From the NCBI GenBank assembly GCA_943735955.1, contig OX030955.1, positions 5,318,093 through 5,382,092 on the forward strand: a DNA stretch of 64,000 nt, in the 5' to 3' direction. Numbering within the stretch: position 1 is the stretch's first letter; each line of letters opens with the position of its first letter. Shown here one piece after another: positions 25,540-36,500 of the stretch. Both the position numbers and the translations under genes were made by a program. Below the pieces are notes generated by a model. The model saw only the letters and a list, made by a program, of their open reading frames with translations. It was not told the origin of the DNA and searched no databases. Source of the stretch: Piscicola geometra. Taxonomy: Eukaryota; Annelida; Clitellata; Hirudinida; Piscicolidae.

Positions 25540-26290
25540 TGAAAACTACCACACCATCAGCCTCATCAATTATTCTAGTCATGTAATGCTATGGATCGTT
25601 TTCAACCAACTGAAAAATAAAGCTAGAGAACCTCAAATCACATCAAATCAGTTTGGTTCCAGAACAGAACAGAACACTGTCTAACAGGTCATCAACTTCA
25701 AGCTAAACATTTACAAATACTTGCAATACCAACGCGAGATCTACCATATCTTTATAGACATTAGAAAGGCAACTGAAAAAATTGCCAAGTTAAATCGGTT
25801 ATTGTAAATTGATTTAATCAGTTTCTCTGTCAGTTACAGACTTTTGTTTTCAGAATCCTACTTTACAGATGTAAGATCTCGAAACGTGGAAACAGAAAGC
25901 ATGATCCAGACCTTCAAATTTAAATGTCTCTGAAAACTCTTAAGATTTTTTTTCTTGGAGCTCAAAACCAACAATTTCGTCTATGAAATTAAAACGAAAA
26001 TTAATTGCTAAACTAAAACTTTTTTCGCCAACTGTTAAGCGTTAAAAGTTCACTGGGTTTGGTCACATCATCAGACACTACTCTCTAGTCAAGACGGTGC
26101 TACAAAGCACACTGAATGGAAATCGTCGTCAAGGCCGTCAGAAAAAGAGCTTGATGGACAACTTTAAAGAGTGGTGATCTCTTCCCTTGAACAGTCTTCA
26201 AAATGCTGCTAACATCAGGCCTGAATGGCGGATAATTGTTGCGTCTTCTCTAACTTCCCTCCAAAGACTAATTCAGTTACGGGCAGGAGG
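25540..26290 (+). mobile_element. eroded LINE fragment: reverse transcriptase and 3' end
   Basis: Translated with breaks, about 25687-25805 reads FKLNIYKYLQYQREIYHIFI then DIRKA, matching the reverse transcriptase motif with FID and a following KAF. About 26045-26290 reads FTGFGHIIRH ... GRQKKSLMDNFKEW and then RPEWRIIVASS, the usual C-terminal segment of RTE/CR1-like LINE proteins. Stop codons interrupt it, so it is dead. A (GAT)n tract begins at once after it, as is common at the 3' end of such LINEs. Confidence 0.75.
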
Positions 26291-26455
26291 ATGATGATGA
26301 TGATGAGGATAAGGATTATGGTAGTGGGAGTGATGATGATGATGAGATAATGATGATGATGATGATAATGATGATGATAATGATGATGTTTATAAGGATG
26401 TTGATGATTATGGGGATGTTGATGATTATGGGGATGTTGATGATGAGAATGATGA
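26282..26455 (+). repeat. (GAT)n-rich microsatellite after the LINE
   Basis: Interrupted gatgat units with a short higher-order piece, ggggatgttgatgatta, repeated near the end. Probably grew from the LINE 3' tail. Confidence 0.8.
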
Positions 26456-27177
26456 GGAATATATATTTAATTATAACTGCGTAAGAATGATTTGAAGCCC
26501 AAGACTATTTAATGATTTGTAATAAATGTCGAAACGAAATTTTTTTCTTGTGTTGGTTGGATTTTGACATAGTTTGGAGTCCATTGGAATAAACGGAAAT
26601 TAAAGGCATGTTACAAAAAATTATTAGTTGAATAAAACTTCAAACTCCGGGTTTTATTTATTTTTCAAGTTAACAAAAATTCAAATAATGATTTCGAATT
26701 AAATCTACAAATCTAAATTTATAGTTTTTTTTCTAAAGCGTTTGAAAATTTAAAAGTTTTATTGATTAAACTAATAGATTAATAATTTATTTAATTAGTG
26801 AAATGATTAATAAAAGAGTCCGATTCTTCAAACTGAAATAACAAAAAAAATTATAGAATAATTTGAAAGCTACAAAATGTTTGAAAAGTAATTTAGTTCA
26901 TAAATAAACCATAACTTGTTAGATTTTGAATCTATAAACTTGTTTATAACTTTTTTTACATATCGAAAAGATGATGTATAAGATAAATATTAATAATATT
27001 GTTTACTTTTTTATATTTCCAATTCTCACCTATAAAGGATCTGTGAAGATTTATAGATATATTTAAATTTTAGGGTTTAAAAAGTCATTCAATCTTTAAT
27101 GAAATTATATGAAGTTATAATTTTAAATCAGAAATAATCTCAGCTATGAAACGAAAATGAAAAAAACCCGGGACTAA
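26456..27177. other. spacer downstream of antistasin gene 1
   Basis: A+T-rich and without a recognisable gene. It holds the 3' side of the minus-strand antistasin gene, where ATTAAA (about 27095, read on the minus strand) is a possible poly(A) signal. Confidence 0.35.
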
Positions 27178-27866
27178 CTATTCGCAGGCGCAGATGGGAC
27201 AACCTCTCTCATTGGTTTTGAAGCCATTTTCGCAAGCCAATGTGCACATCATCCTGTTGCATTCTGAACGAAATAAAAAATAAGTTTCAACTTCTATGAA
27301 GGTAGAACGTTAAGTAGAATATTTTTTAGAAAAAATTTATTTATTGTCAATTTTAATTTATTTTTTTATAAATATTTAAATTCTTTAAAAAACTTAAATA
27401 ATTTTTAACAAATTCATTCGTTCGTATTAACCTTGAAAGCTGGTTGGAGAGCTGTAAAGATTAAAATCATATGTAAAGTATATAGAAACGAAAAAAAGTA
27501 TTACTTTTTTATTTATTAACTTGCTAAATTTTGAAATCTGTAAAATGGGGAAAAATTCTACTAACGACTCGCATGCGCAGATAGGGCAACCTTTTTCATT
27601 CGTTTTGAAGCCAAACTCGCATGCTAATTGACACCGAATTGTTCTGCATTCTTGAATTAAATAAAAATTAAAATGTGGTTATAGATCTTATATAAAAAAA
27701 TTTAACTATTGATTTAATTGCTAGTTATCTATAATTTTTTTCTTTAGAATATCTAAACATAAAATAATTAGTAAAATGTATGCCTCAAACCGGTTTCTGC
27801 CTCGGAACTCTGAATACAAATCACAACAAACAAAAAAAAGACTGGACCAATTTTAAACTTATTCAT
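27178..27866 (-). CDS. secreted two-domain antistasin-type protease inhibitor, gene 1
   Basis: Minus-strand exons 27866-27791, 27650-27566, 27451-27432 and 27263-27178 join in frame to 88 residues. Residues 1-23 are a signal peptide (MNKFKIGPVFFLFVVICIQS). Two antistasin repeats follow, each with six cysteines in the family pattern C-x4-C-x3-C-x8-9-C-x2-C-x-C: CRTIRCQLACEFGF with GCPICAC, and CNRMMCTLACENGF with GCPICAC. A 20-base microexon encodes the linker SSPTSFQ. Antistasin proteins block serine proteases by inserting a loop that, in hirustasin, starts just after the second Cys of the core pattern. Here that position is Gln or Thr, not Arg or Lys, so classical trypsin or factor Xa inhibition is not expected. 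Paralogous to the gene at 30258-31113. Family call firm; target unknown. Confidence 0.88.
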
Positions 27867-27952
27867 TTTTCTTTGGATAGATTTTTTAAGTAAAATTGTT
27901 TTTCACCAGTTGTTACCAAGAAAAGGTTAATGCATCTCCGTTTGATGAAGCT

Positions 27953-27961
27953 CTTTATATA
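27953..27961 (-). promoter_or_regulatory. TATA box of antistasin gene 1
   Basis: TATATAAAG on the minus strand, 87 bases upstream of the ATG. Gene 2 has the same nonamer 81 bases upstream of its ATG. Confidence 0.6.
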
Positions 27962-28689
27962 GGAAATAAGAGTACATTGTTGTTCGAAGAATTTGAAGAT
28001 CTTTCTTGAAAACACTTGTTTTTCAAAGTTCCTTAATTGGGGGATTTTTAAGCGTGCTCGTTGATCTTTGGAATGGAATTTACCGTAAAATACCAATATA
28101 TTCACACACTTTAAATTTATTTTTACATTAAAAAAAATAAAAGTACTTTTTTACTTAAATTGATAAATATTAAAGATGTTTGCTTATTAGTATTTCTTTT
28201 TTATTCATAATATTATTTAAATTCAGTTACAAGTATTGTTATTGTTAGCTATAATTACCACCACAGACATTTTAATAATGTATGTTCGAATTAAGGGCCT
28301 AAGTGACGAAAGTAAAATTAAATATTTTAAAATTAGAATTGATTTTCTTATTATTTTAATCTTTAATTTTAAATGGTTGTTTTAATAAGATGATTTTTTC
28401 GGTGCAATGGGGTTTATCTAAACGTTGATAACACTTGTCATTGTATAGTATTACACGTAGGAAAATTCAAATTGTAAATTCAAGAGCGTATTTACACATT
28501 AATATTGTTCAAAGAGAAAAATTGAACTTCAAGCACTTCACAAAATGTAAGATAAATTAAACAAATAAAACAAAAGAAAATTTTTGCCTGTTATAATTAG
28601 TCAATAAATATGTGAAACAGTGATTTTAATAAAACAAAAATGCTGACAAATGAAAAAAGATTTATTCAATTCGTTTGTCAGTTAAAAGT

Positions 28690-28755
28690 GATAATAATAA
28701 TAATAACAACGAGTCTCAATATAGTAGCGTATGACCCAAACGGGCTTCTAGGCCA
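28690..28755 (-). mobile_element. SINE family 1, 3' fragment
   Basis: Only the tail and adjacent conserved part remain: (aat)n, then acgagtctcaatatagtagcg and cgggcttctaggccac. The tRNA-like head is missing, as in a 5'-truncated insertion. Confidence 0.7.
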
Positions 28756-29261
28756 CTTTGTATAATTAGTGCTTATGGTGAAAAACTTTTAACCATACTG
28801 GCGTTTGTTTCGAGTAGTTTTGAATAAAATTAAATAATTATTTCGATAGGTTTTTTCCACAATTTTCAGAATTGAAGTACTTGAATTAAAAAGTCTAAAT
28901 TATTCAAATACTTGATCGTAATTTTGGTATTGGAAATTACCTCTTTCAAGAACTAAATAAAAATGTAAAATATATTTAGATATATTTATAAATTTGTAGT
29001 TCATAAGTAGACTACTTCAATGAAACAGGTTGAGCCTGTTTGTCAGATGGTGGAGCTATTTCACGGAACCATTTTCTCCAAAGAAAATAGCATGCTAAAT
29101 AAAAAACTGTATAAAAACTTAATTGTGAAATCTAAGTTGCCGTTTGGGACTATATTCAAATATCTATGTATATATATTTTTTGTCTATACTATTCACAGC
29201 CTGACAGACACATGCCATGTTGGCAACATGATGTTACAATGGTTCTGAGAACCATGGTCTT

Positions 29262-29436
29262 ATGCGCCGAGGCGCCACTCTACACGAAGTACACATCTTT
29301 CAATGCATACGTCGCAAACACCGCATCATATACACTAGGTATATGTAAGTTCACGGTTGCTTGTCAAGGATTCGAACAGGCAACTTTTAAGTTGCAAGTC
29401 CGACGTCTACCATCTAAGCCATCCCCGCTCCTCAAT
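29262..29436 (-). mobile_element. tRNA-derived SINE, family 2
   Basis: On the minus strand the head reads ggatggcttagatggtagac (A-box-like), then ctgttcgaatcc (B-box-like). It is followed by caaccgtgaact, catatacctagtgtatatg (a small hairpin), gatgcggtg and gagtggcgcctc. The same order is present on the plus strand at 47936-48110. The 155-codon open frame over this stretch is a by-product of the element. Confidence 0.8.
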
Positions 29437-30257
29437 ATATATATTATTAAATATTCGAAAAAGCGCTTTATAAATCAATTTGATTAGATTTGAAATTGAA
29501 TTGCGGATTTCCGTAGAGATTTTTTTCCCATCCATTTAAATGACATGAGCTGAAAGTTGTTTCATCAGTCTTAACTGAATTTTGTGCGCAAAACAAAATC
29601 TCCGCCAATGCTGTCTCTACGAGTTTCATCAGAGAAACCAAACCTTCTTAACTCATAAAAATTAATAATCATTTCTAGAATTTTTAATATTTTATATTAC
29701 CCATTGAATAGTTTTACTCTTACAGACAAAAAAGTATAGATAGATCCTTGCTTGCACGAAATCTATTTCTACATATAAGACTTTGTGAGAAACCACACAT
29801 GGTTCAACCGATCTAAGACTATTCTTCTGTGGCTGATATTTTTCTATTTTTTCGCATTGTTTTCGATGTAATATTATTGATTTTTATGTGATTCGTAAAA
29901 GGATTGGACTTGGGATAATGTTTATTAAACCAAAATTTTCAATGCTTCAAGTAAATCAATAAAATAGGATTCTGTAAAAGTCGATTGCACATATTTATCG
30001 ATCCTGTTCAAGGAACGCCACAGAGAGTTATCGTGTTTTTCAAACTGGAAAATAAAAAAACTTCAATAGATTTTTCAAAATTGAGTTAATTCAAAAAAAG
30101 TTTTTCTAATGTCATTTTGCTTACTTTTTATTGATTTTTATAATTTAAAAAAAGTTAAACATGATAGAATTTTTGACTCATGGGACTTTTATAAAACCTA
30201 TATGAACATTAATCTCACTCACCACAACGGCCTGAAGGGTTACAGGTTTTTCTTCCC

Positions 30258-31113
30258 TCACAGAAATGGTTCTTGGAATTAACAATAATATTATTTTATA
30301 AAAATCATTTTTTTCGATAATAAAATATTATCTCGTTTAATTTAATTTAAAAAAAGATATTTTAAAACAATTTAATTTCACATTCTATCATTTTTACCAG
30401 GCAGGCTGTTTCAAAAGCTGTTAGGTTTAAAAAAAATATAGTATTTAAACTTTTTTCAATAAGAAAAAAATTATAAAAAACTATTTTAAAATTGAAGACT
30501 TTTAATGAATATAATAAGAACCAAGGCCATGAAAATACTAGTGAAGTTGTACTCACTGTTGCATGTGCAGCTAGCCTCACAACCCCTCTCATCTCTGAGA
30601 AAACCGTATTCGCAAAATTTTTTGCATTGCATTAAGCTGCAACCTTGATATCAATGGTAAGAAAGTAAGTTTTTATTTTTTCAAATATTTATTTTCATGT
30701 TTAACCTATAATTTTTAGAAAATTAGGCGTTAACAATATTTATTTATTTTGACAAGATGTTTACAAATTAAAAATTCATTAAAAAATCTAAGAAAAAGCA
30801 AAAAGTAAAAAACCTTCACACGCGCAAATTTCACACCCATTCAGAATCATACGTTTGCCAGGGCAACCACGGGGACATGAAAGCTGGGGACAGACTGTAA
30901 ATTTTTAAGTCATTGGAAAGATTTGAAAACGAAATTCAAATAGTTTTATTATATAAATTTGATGAATTTTTTAATGTTATTTCAAATAAAATGTTAATGA
31001 AATACTTATATAGTTTTTTTGAACAAGAAAAACAAACTTTTTTTTGCTTGTGCACTCTGAAGACAAAGCAACACCAGCACAAAGAATACTGGAGCGATAA
31101 TGAACTTATTCAT
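30258..31113 (-). CDS. secreted two-domain antistasin-type protease inhibitor, gene 2
   Basis: Minus-strand exons 31113-31038, 30894-30814, 30643-30557 and 30271-30258 join in frame to 85 residues. The signal peptide MNKFIIAPVFFVLVLLCLQS closely matches gene 1, and exon 1 is 76 bases in both. Domain 1 has CPQLSCPRGCPGKR with GCEICAC. Domain 2 has CSLMQCKKFCEYGF with GCEASCTC. The last exon adds only KPFL. After the second Cys of domain 2 comes Lys-Lys, which would suit a trypsin-like target, in contrast to gene 1. The final exon is the least certain: its acceptor is weak, and another frame there is Cys-rich (FCEGRKTC ... GRC) but does not fit the splice phase. Confidence 0.8.
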
Positions 31114-31193
31114 CCTTTCTGTAAATAATTGATTCAAGATCAAAGTTTTACCAGTATCTATCAAGAACATCACCTAAGGCTGTCAAGATAGGT

Positions 31194-31202
31194 CTTTATA
31201 TA
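31194..31202 (-). promoter_or_regulatory. TATA box of antistasin gene 2
   Basis: TATATAAAG on the minus strand, 81 bases upstream of the ATG at 31113, matching the placement in gene 1. Confidence 0.6.
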
Positions 31203-33546
31203 GCAAAGAACATACATGTGCACTTTAATCTCAGAAGAGTTTGAAATTCTAAAATTCCTTCTAGAAGACTTGATTTTTAAAATTCAATTACTACTCTAGA
31301 TCTTAAGAATCACTTGTTAAGATCTTAAGATTTACTTTTGACATTTAAATATTATATATATAATTTATCAAAAATAGTTTATTAAATTTAGTTTTATTTA
31401 ATGAAAAAATAATTTAATATTTTTAAAAGTAATTTCAAAATGAATTATACTTAGCAACTGCCACGAAATTTGCTAAATTTATTAATTTAAAAAATAAAAT
31501 ATTCCTATGATAGATTTTGAAGTGCAGATTTGAAATCAGTTTACATTTTCTTAATATCTCAAATGGTTCAAAAGTTAACCACTTTTTAAACTCCCGAAAA
31601 GTGAGCGTTTTGGCGAATTATTTTCAACGCTTAAGCCAAAAAAATACATAAGAGTTTGACGGGACGACGTCGCGACGTTATTTCATTATAACTTTTTTGA
31701 TGAGTGTCATTTAATGTTGAAACATGACAAGATCATGTATTTAAAAAAAGAAAGTAATATTTAAAAAAAATTATACTTTGTAATACAGAAAACCCTGAAA
31801 TATAGTTTTTAACGTATTGTTTTTAATATATAATCATTATATATGAGACAAAACAAAAAATATTTACCATTATATTATAATGTTATCGCTTTTTTGTATT
31901 TTCAAAAATGTTTCTTAGATTTTTACGCGTTTTGAGAAGGTCAAATTCGCACTTGAAATACTTTTTACTGCATTTCAATCCACGAAACATCTTTTTTTTA
32001 ATCAGTTAAAATTTTTACATGTTTATTATTTCGACTTTAAATAAATAAAAAATAATTAATAATTAAACAAAATTTTTTTTTAAATTGTAAAATTAGAGGT
32101 AGAAATATATTAAGGGCCCATCCATAAAAGACTTCCACACAAAAGGGGGGAAGGGGGGTTCAGCAAAAGTGCACTAAAGTGGACAAGGGGGAGGAGGTTA
32201 AAGACAAAGTAGAAGTTCACATCGTAGTGTATTTGAGTGCAGTAATTTTGCATAAATTTACGGCAAAATACTTCTAGTTTAGTGACAAAAGAGTCGGGAT
32301 GCAAACCCAAACAATCTATCACAAACAGGTTATATTTAAAAACGATAGGTTCAATAATAATTAATACGTTCGAATATTATTTTTTTAATATGTTGTTTAA
32401 GTTTTATTTGTCAAATACAATAAAATCTCTAATAAAAATTCTCTAAAATTATTATTTTCTGTTGATGTAATGTTGATGTTGGATTTGTTTATTACATTTT
32501 ATTACACTGATTTACTAAAATGATTTTTAACAGTTATTATTTCATTAAGAATTTTTCTTGATAATAATTGGAATTTCTAAATGAATGTTTGTAAACACAT
32601 ACTCCTTATATTATTGTAAATTTCCCCAAAATATTCATTGATTCAAGTTCGGTAATTCATATGTTTTGGACGTCCACAACTAGGGAGGGAAGGGGGGGTT
32701 AAGTCAAAAGTGGACAAGGGGGGAGGGATGATAAAAACGCAAAAGATTTGTAGACGTCTTTTATGGATGGCCCCTAATAACACAACCTGTATTTTGAATT
32801 TCTTATTTGTGAAATAATAACTTTAATATATTGGAACTTTAATTTAATTTTTGTTTAATAGTACATTTAAATAATATTTTTATTTAAATGCATAAAAATC
32901 ATTTTTAAAATACCTATAGTGGAGTAATCGATATTTTATGTATACTTATATTTGAAAACCCCCGATTCAAATCCAGAGATAAAAAAGATTTTGAAGACCA
33001 AATCTTGTTGTCATTGAATTTACAATTCATTCGCTTGGGACATTTTTCTATTTTGATTGTATTGCTATGAATCACTCGAAACTTTGTATTTTAACACGCA
33101 TAAAAAACATCAAGTTATCATAATATTCTTTTACTTTATCAACGACCTATTCATCCAACCAGTCTTGAATTTTATTTTTCTATAAAAAAATTCTTTAGAA
33201 TCACCAGAAGCTCAGAATAAAAACGAATTACAATCAAATCTTAAAACTTATATAAACAAATCTTAGATGTTGTTACTGACATGTTAACATTTCAAACATA
33301 AGAATTAAAGATTTTCAAGCAATTCAACATCTTAAATTTATATTCTACTTTAAAAATAGTTTCATAATTTTATCATGGTCAAAAAAGGTAAAACATAAAC
33401 AAAGATTTGAAAAAAATTATGATTGAAATTAAGAATAATGTAATTGATGAGCACAATTTCATTTATTTCCAAAAAAGACACTCATACTAAAATGTAAAAA
33501 TTTAAAGATTATTTTATTTTCGAATACCATCCATCAATTAATTGTT
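31203..33546. other. intergenic stretch holding one inverted-repeat element
   Basis: The recognised content is the element at 32113-32775. The remainder is A+T-rich. A minus-strand AATAAA near 33515 probably ends PGAP2. Confidence 0.4.
32113..32775. mobile_element. non-autonomous DNA transposon (MITE-like) with 23-bp terminal inverted repeats
   Basis: The left end AGGGCCCATCCATAAAAGAC and the reverse complement of the right end AGGGGCCATCCATAAAAGAC match at 19 of 20 bases. No transposase frame lies inside. Just inside each end is a G-rich block with ttcagcaaaagtgcactaaa / taagtcaaaag and gtggacaaggggg, in direct rather than inverted order. Ends of this type recall DNA-transposon MITEs of other invertebrates; the superfamily is not assigned. 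Flanks (TTA left, AAT right) do not give a clear target duplication. Confidence 0.8.
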
Positions 33547-36500
33547 TCAGGTTGGTTTGTTTTTAGAATCAGTCGATCTTATCTGCAAGAAAGCTTTCAC
33601 GCTGGAGAATTCGTAGAGACTACTGGAGTGGTAGGCGATGTTGCTAAGAACCACTATGTATTCACAAACCGCAAATAGGCTGTAGACTGAATGGAGAGTG
33701 GATTATTTGTAATATTAATTTAAAAGCTTATTTAATAAATCAAAAGTATTTTTCATTGAGTCAATCTGAACATTCTTTCATTAGAGTATAGCTTGCACAA
33801 GTAAGCCTATAGCTCAATTGCATAATAAATCATTTTAATTTTAATTTATCCACCCATTAAATTGATACCTTGTCTAGTTATGTGAACTCAAGTTTTTTTT
33901 ACTTCAAACATGAACACCAAAAGATTCCATGTTGAGCAACTGGTACTCAAGATGGAATGCTATATTCCCTAAGATGAATTTGTATTGTATTTAATAAAAA
34001 TTGTCATTTAAAGGTTTTATTTATCGTCAAAATTATTTAGTTGTTTAAAGAAATAAACCAGTTTTCATTTTAATGTGAATTGTCATTTAATCAAATTGAC
34101 TAAATTAAATTAAATTTAGCTTTTAGCTTAATTTGGCAAATTTAACTTTTTTTTGCTCAAGGCTTTCTAGTTTTCATTTCGACTTTTACTGGTTCAACTT
34201 CTTCAAAAATTGCGTCACTTTTTATAGTTGTGTCAAAGCTAATGAATACTAACAGTTTTTTTATTTAATAAAAAATAAATTAGTGGTTTGTGTTAGTTTT
34301 CAATAGTCTATTTAGAATATAAACTTTATATAGACGATTATATTGTATATAGACTATATAGCTTTATCGTTCCCCGAGATGGACGAATGCCAGAGACAGA
34401 TTCATTAATGTCTATAATCTCTTCCTACGTTTAATCTTAGACAATTATTAGTGGTCGATGTTGGGAAACTATGACCATGCACATAATCATGGCCATAACA
34501 GGCCAATCACTCCATTTTTAATTTAACAACTTGCACACAATAAAACTGTATTGCATCATCTAATAACTAATAAAAAAGTGAAATTATTTACTTTCGGAAG
34601 TTGAGAAAAAAAAAGCAAAATTTCATCTTCCAATATTTTAACAATTATTCTAGAAATCAGTTTTTAAAGTATTCTCTTTGAATGAGACAACTTTCCGAAA
34701 CGAAACCAACATTAAAATGCGCATCTAAGATGGATGCATAGATATGAACAAAAAAATTTTTCAAAGCGCATAACTGTAAATAAGCCCGTTTGATCTTTGG
34801 ATGGGTGAATGGGTTGCTGAGTCGGCAACGACTTTTGGCTTGACCAATATTGAAAGGTCCTAGGATCAATTGCAAGTGGCCTGGAAGCCCGTTCGGGTTA
34901 TACGCCACTATAATAATGCTCGTCATTATTTATTATTATTTATTATTTGGAACCGGTTCATCTTGAGCAACCTTCCCTTATGTTTTAACTTGCAGAACTA
35001 CTTTGGAATGGTAAAAATCAATTTTTTTGGTTTGCAATATTTTTGAAAATAAAACTGCTTTTATATTTTTTCCTTGTGAGCTCTTTAATCGTTTTTTATC
35101 GAATGTATTTTCCAAAAACTCTCAAAAGTAATGCCTTGATAGACTAACTTAGTTGTATCTAAACTTTCATATAGATTGTTTGAACAAGCACATTACCTCA
35201 TTGGAGAGCCACTCAATATTAAAGAAGCTAGCTTACTTCTAATTTTTCTTTATTAAAAGTGTTATCAAGCTACATTCAATGCAAAGATATACAAAGTAGG
35301 ATTAATTAATTTTGTTGTAACTATGGAGATTAGGAATGGAAACGTGCTCTAAACTTAAGACTGAGAAATTATTCGCATACCGGAAAAAGGCACTAAGGGC
35401 ACATTCTATGTGCTTTTTAAAAGCATGCAATATTAAAATAATATTGATAAGCATTTTTAAACAATTTATCAAGTGTTTTTAAGAATTTAAAAATATTAAA
35501 CTTTTAATTTTCTTTTTAAATTAATTTTATTTTCATAGTTTCAACTTAGTTGAAACGTTATTTTGCTCCATAGTTTTTATTTATTTAATTTATAAACAAT
35601 AATAAAATTCGAATGAAAACCATTGCAAGAATTTTAAACTTCATATTTTTTATTACAAATTCTATTTATTTAAAGCTACCCGTATAAAAAAAATTCCCAG
35701 ATACTAGTTGAGATTTTATAAAGTTTTAGTTATTCGCTGTGAAAATAAATCTAACTACATTAGAAAATTGGAAGACATATTGAAAGTAATCGTTTTGTAT
35801 TTATAGTTTTTTTGAGTTTTGAATTTCATTATCAACCCTTTTATTCAGAAATATTTTCATCCTTAAATAAAGCCATTCTTTTAATGTAAATTAAAATATA
35901 TAACTAAATAAGTGAAAAAATATAAAAAACCTAAGTAAAAAGTTTATTAACTACATATATATGTATGTATCATGTATGTATGTAAAGCAAAAGACTGGAG
36001 GTAACTTTAAAAACAATCAAACTTTAATGTTTGTAAAAATATTAAGTACAATTAATCCATACCTCCTGGTTCACAGTAACTGTTGTGTCGGAAAAAAAAG
36101 TAACCTCCTAAAACAATTCCAAACAGATTCAACGCCCACAACTTCATTTTCAGCCTTAGAGATCGTTTCATCTAAATGTTAATGTTAAAGATTGTATTAG
36201 CGTGTTGTATTATTATAAAAATAAATTAGAAAACTTTTCACATCTAAATTACACAATATGCTATAATAAATTTTCCTATGAATCATAGGGAAATTTATTA
36301 CAATAATATTTCATGAAAACTAATGAGAACATTTGTTTTCATAATACATATATTTTATAAACATATTGTCCTTGGTTTGAATGTATAAACATAATTTTTA
36401 AGTATTAATTTTATGCGTTTTTTTCTATTAATTAAAGATTATTCAGAATGATGGAGGAAAAAGAAGGAAAAGATTCATTTCTTAGTAAGAAAAATCGGTT

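Larger units (their letters stand above)
27962..30257. other. spacer between the two antistasin genes
   Basis: Apart from the two SINE copies noted, A+T-rich DNA without a recognised exon. An AATAAA on the minus strand at about 30128 may serve gene 2. Confidence 0.35.

Noticed and set aside
29020..29487. 155-codon plus-strand frame
   Set aside because: Most of it is an antisense reading of the family 2 SINE.
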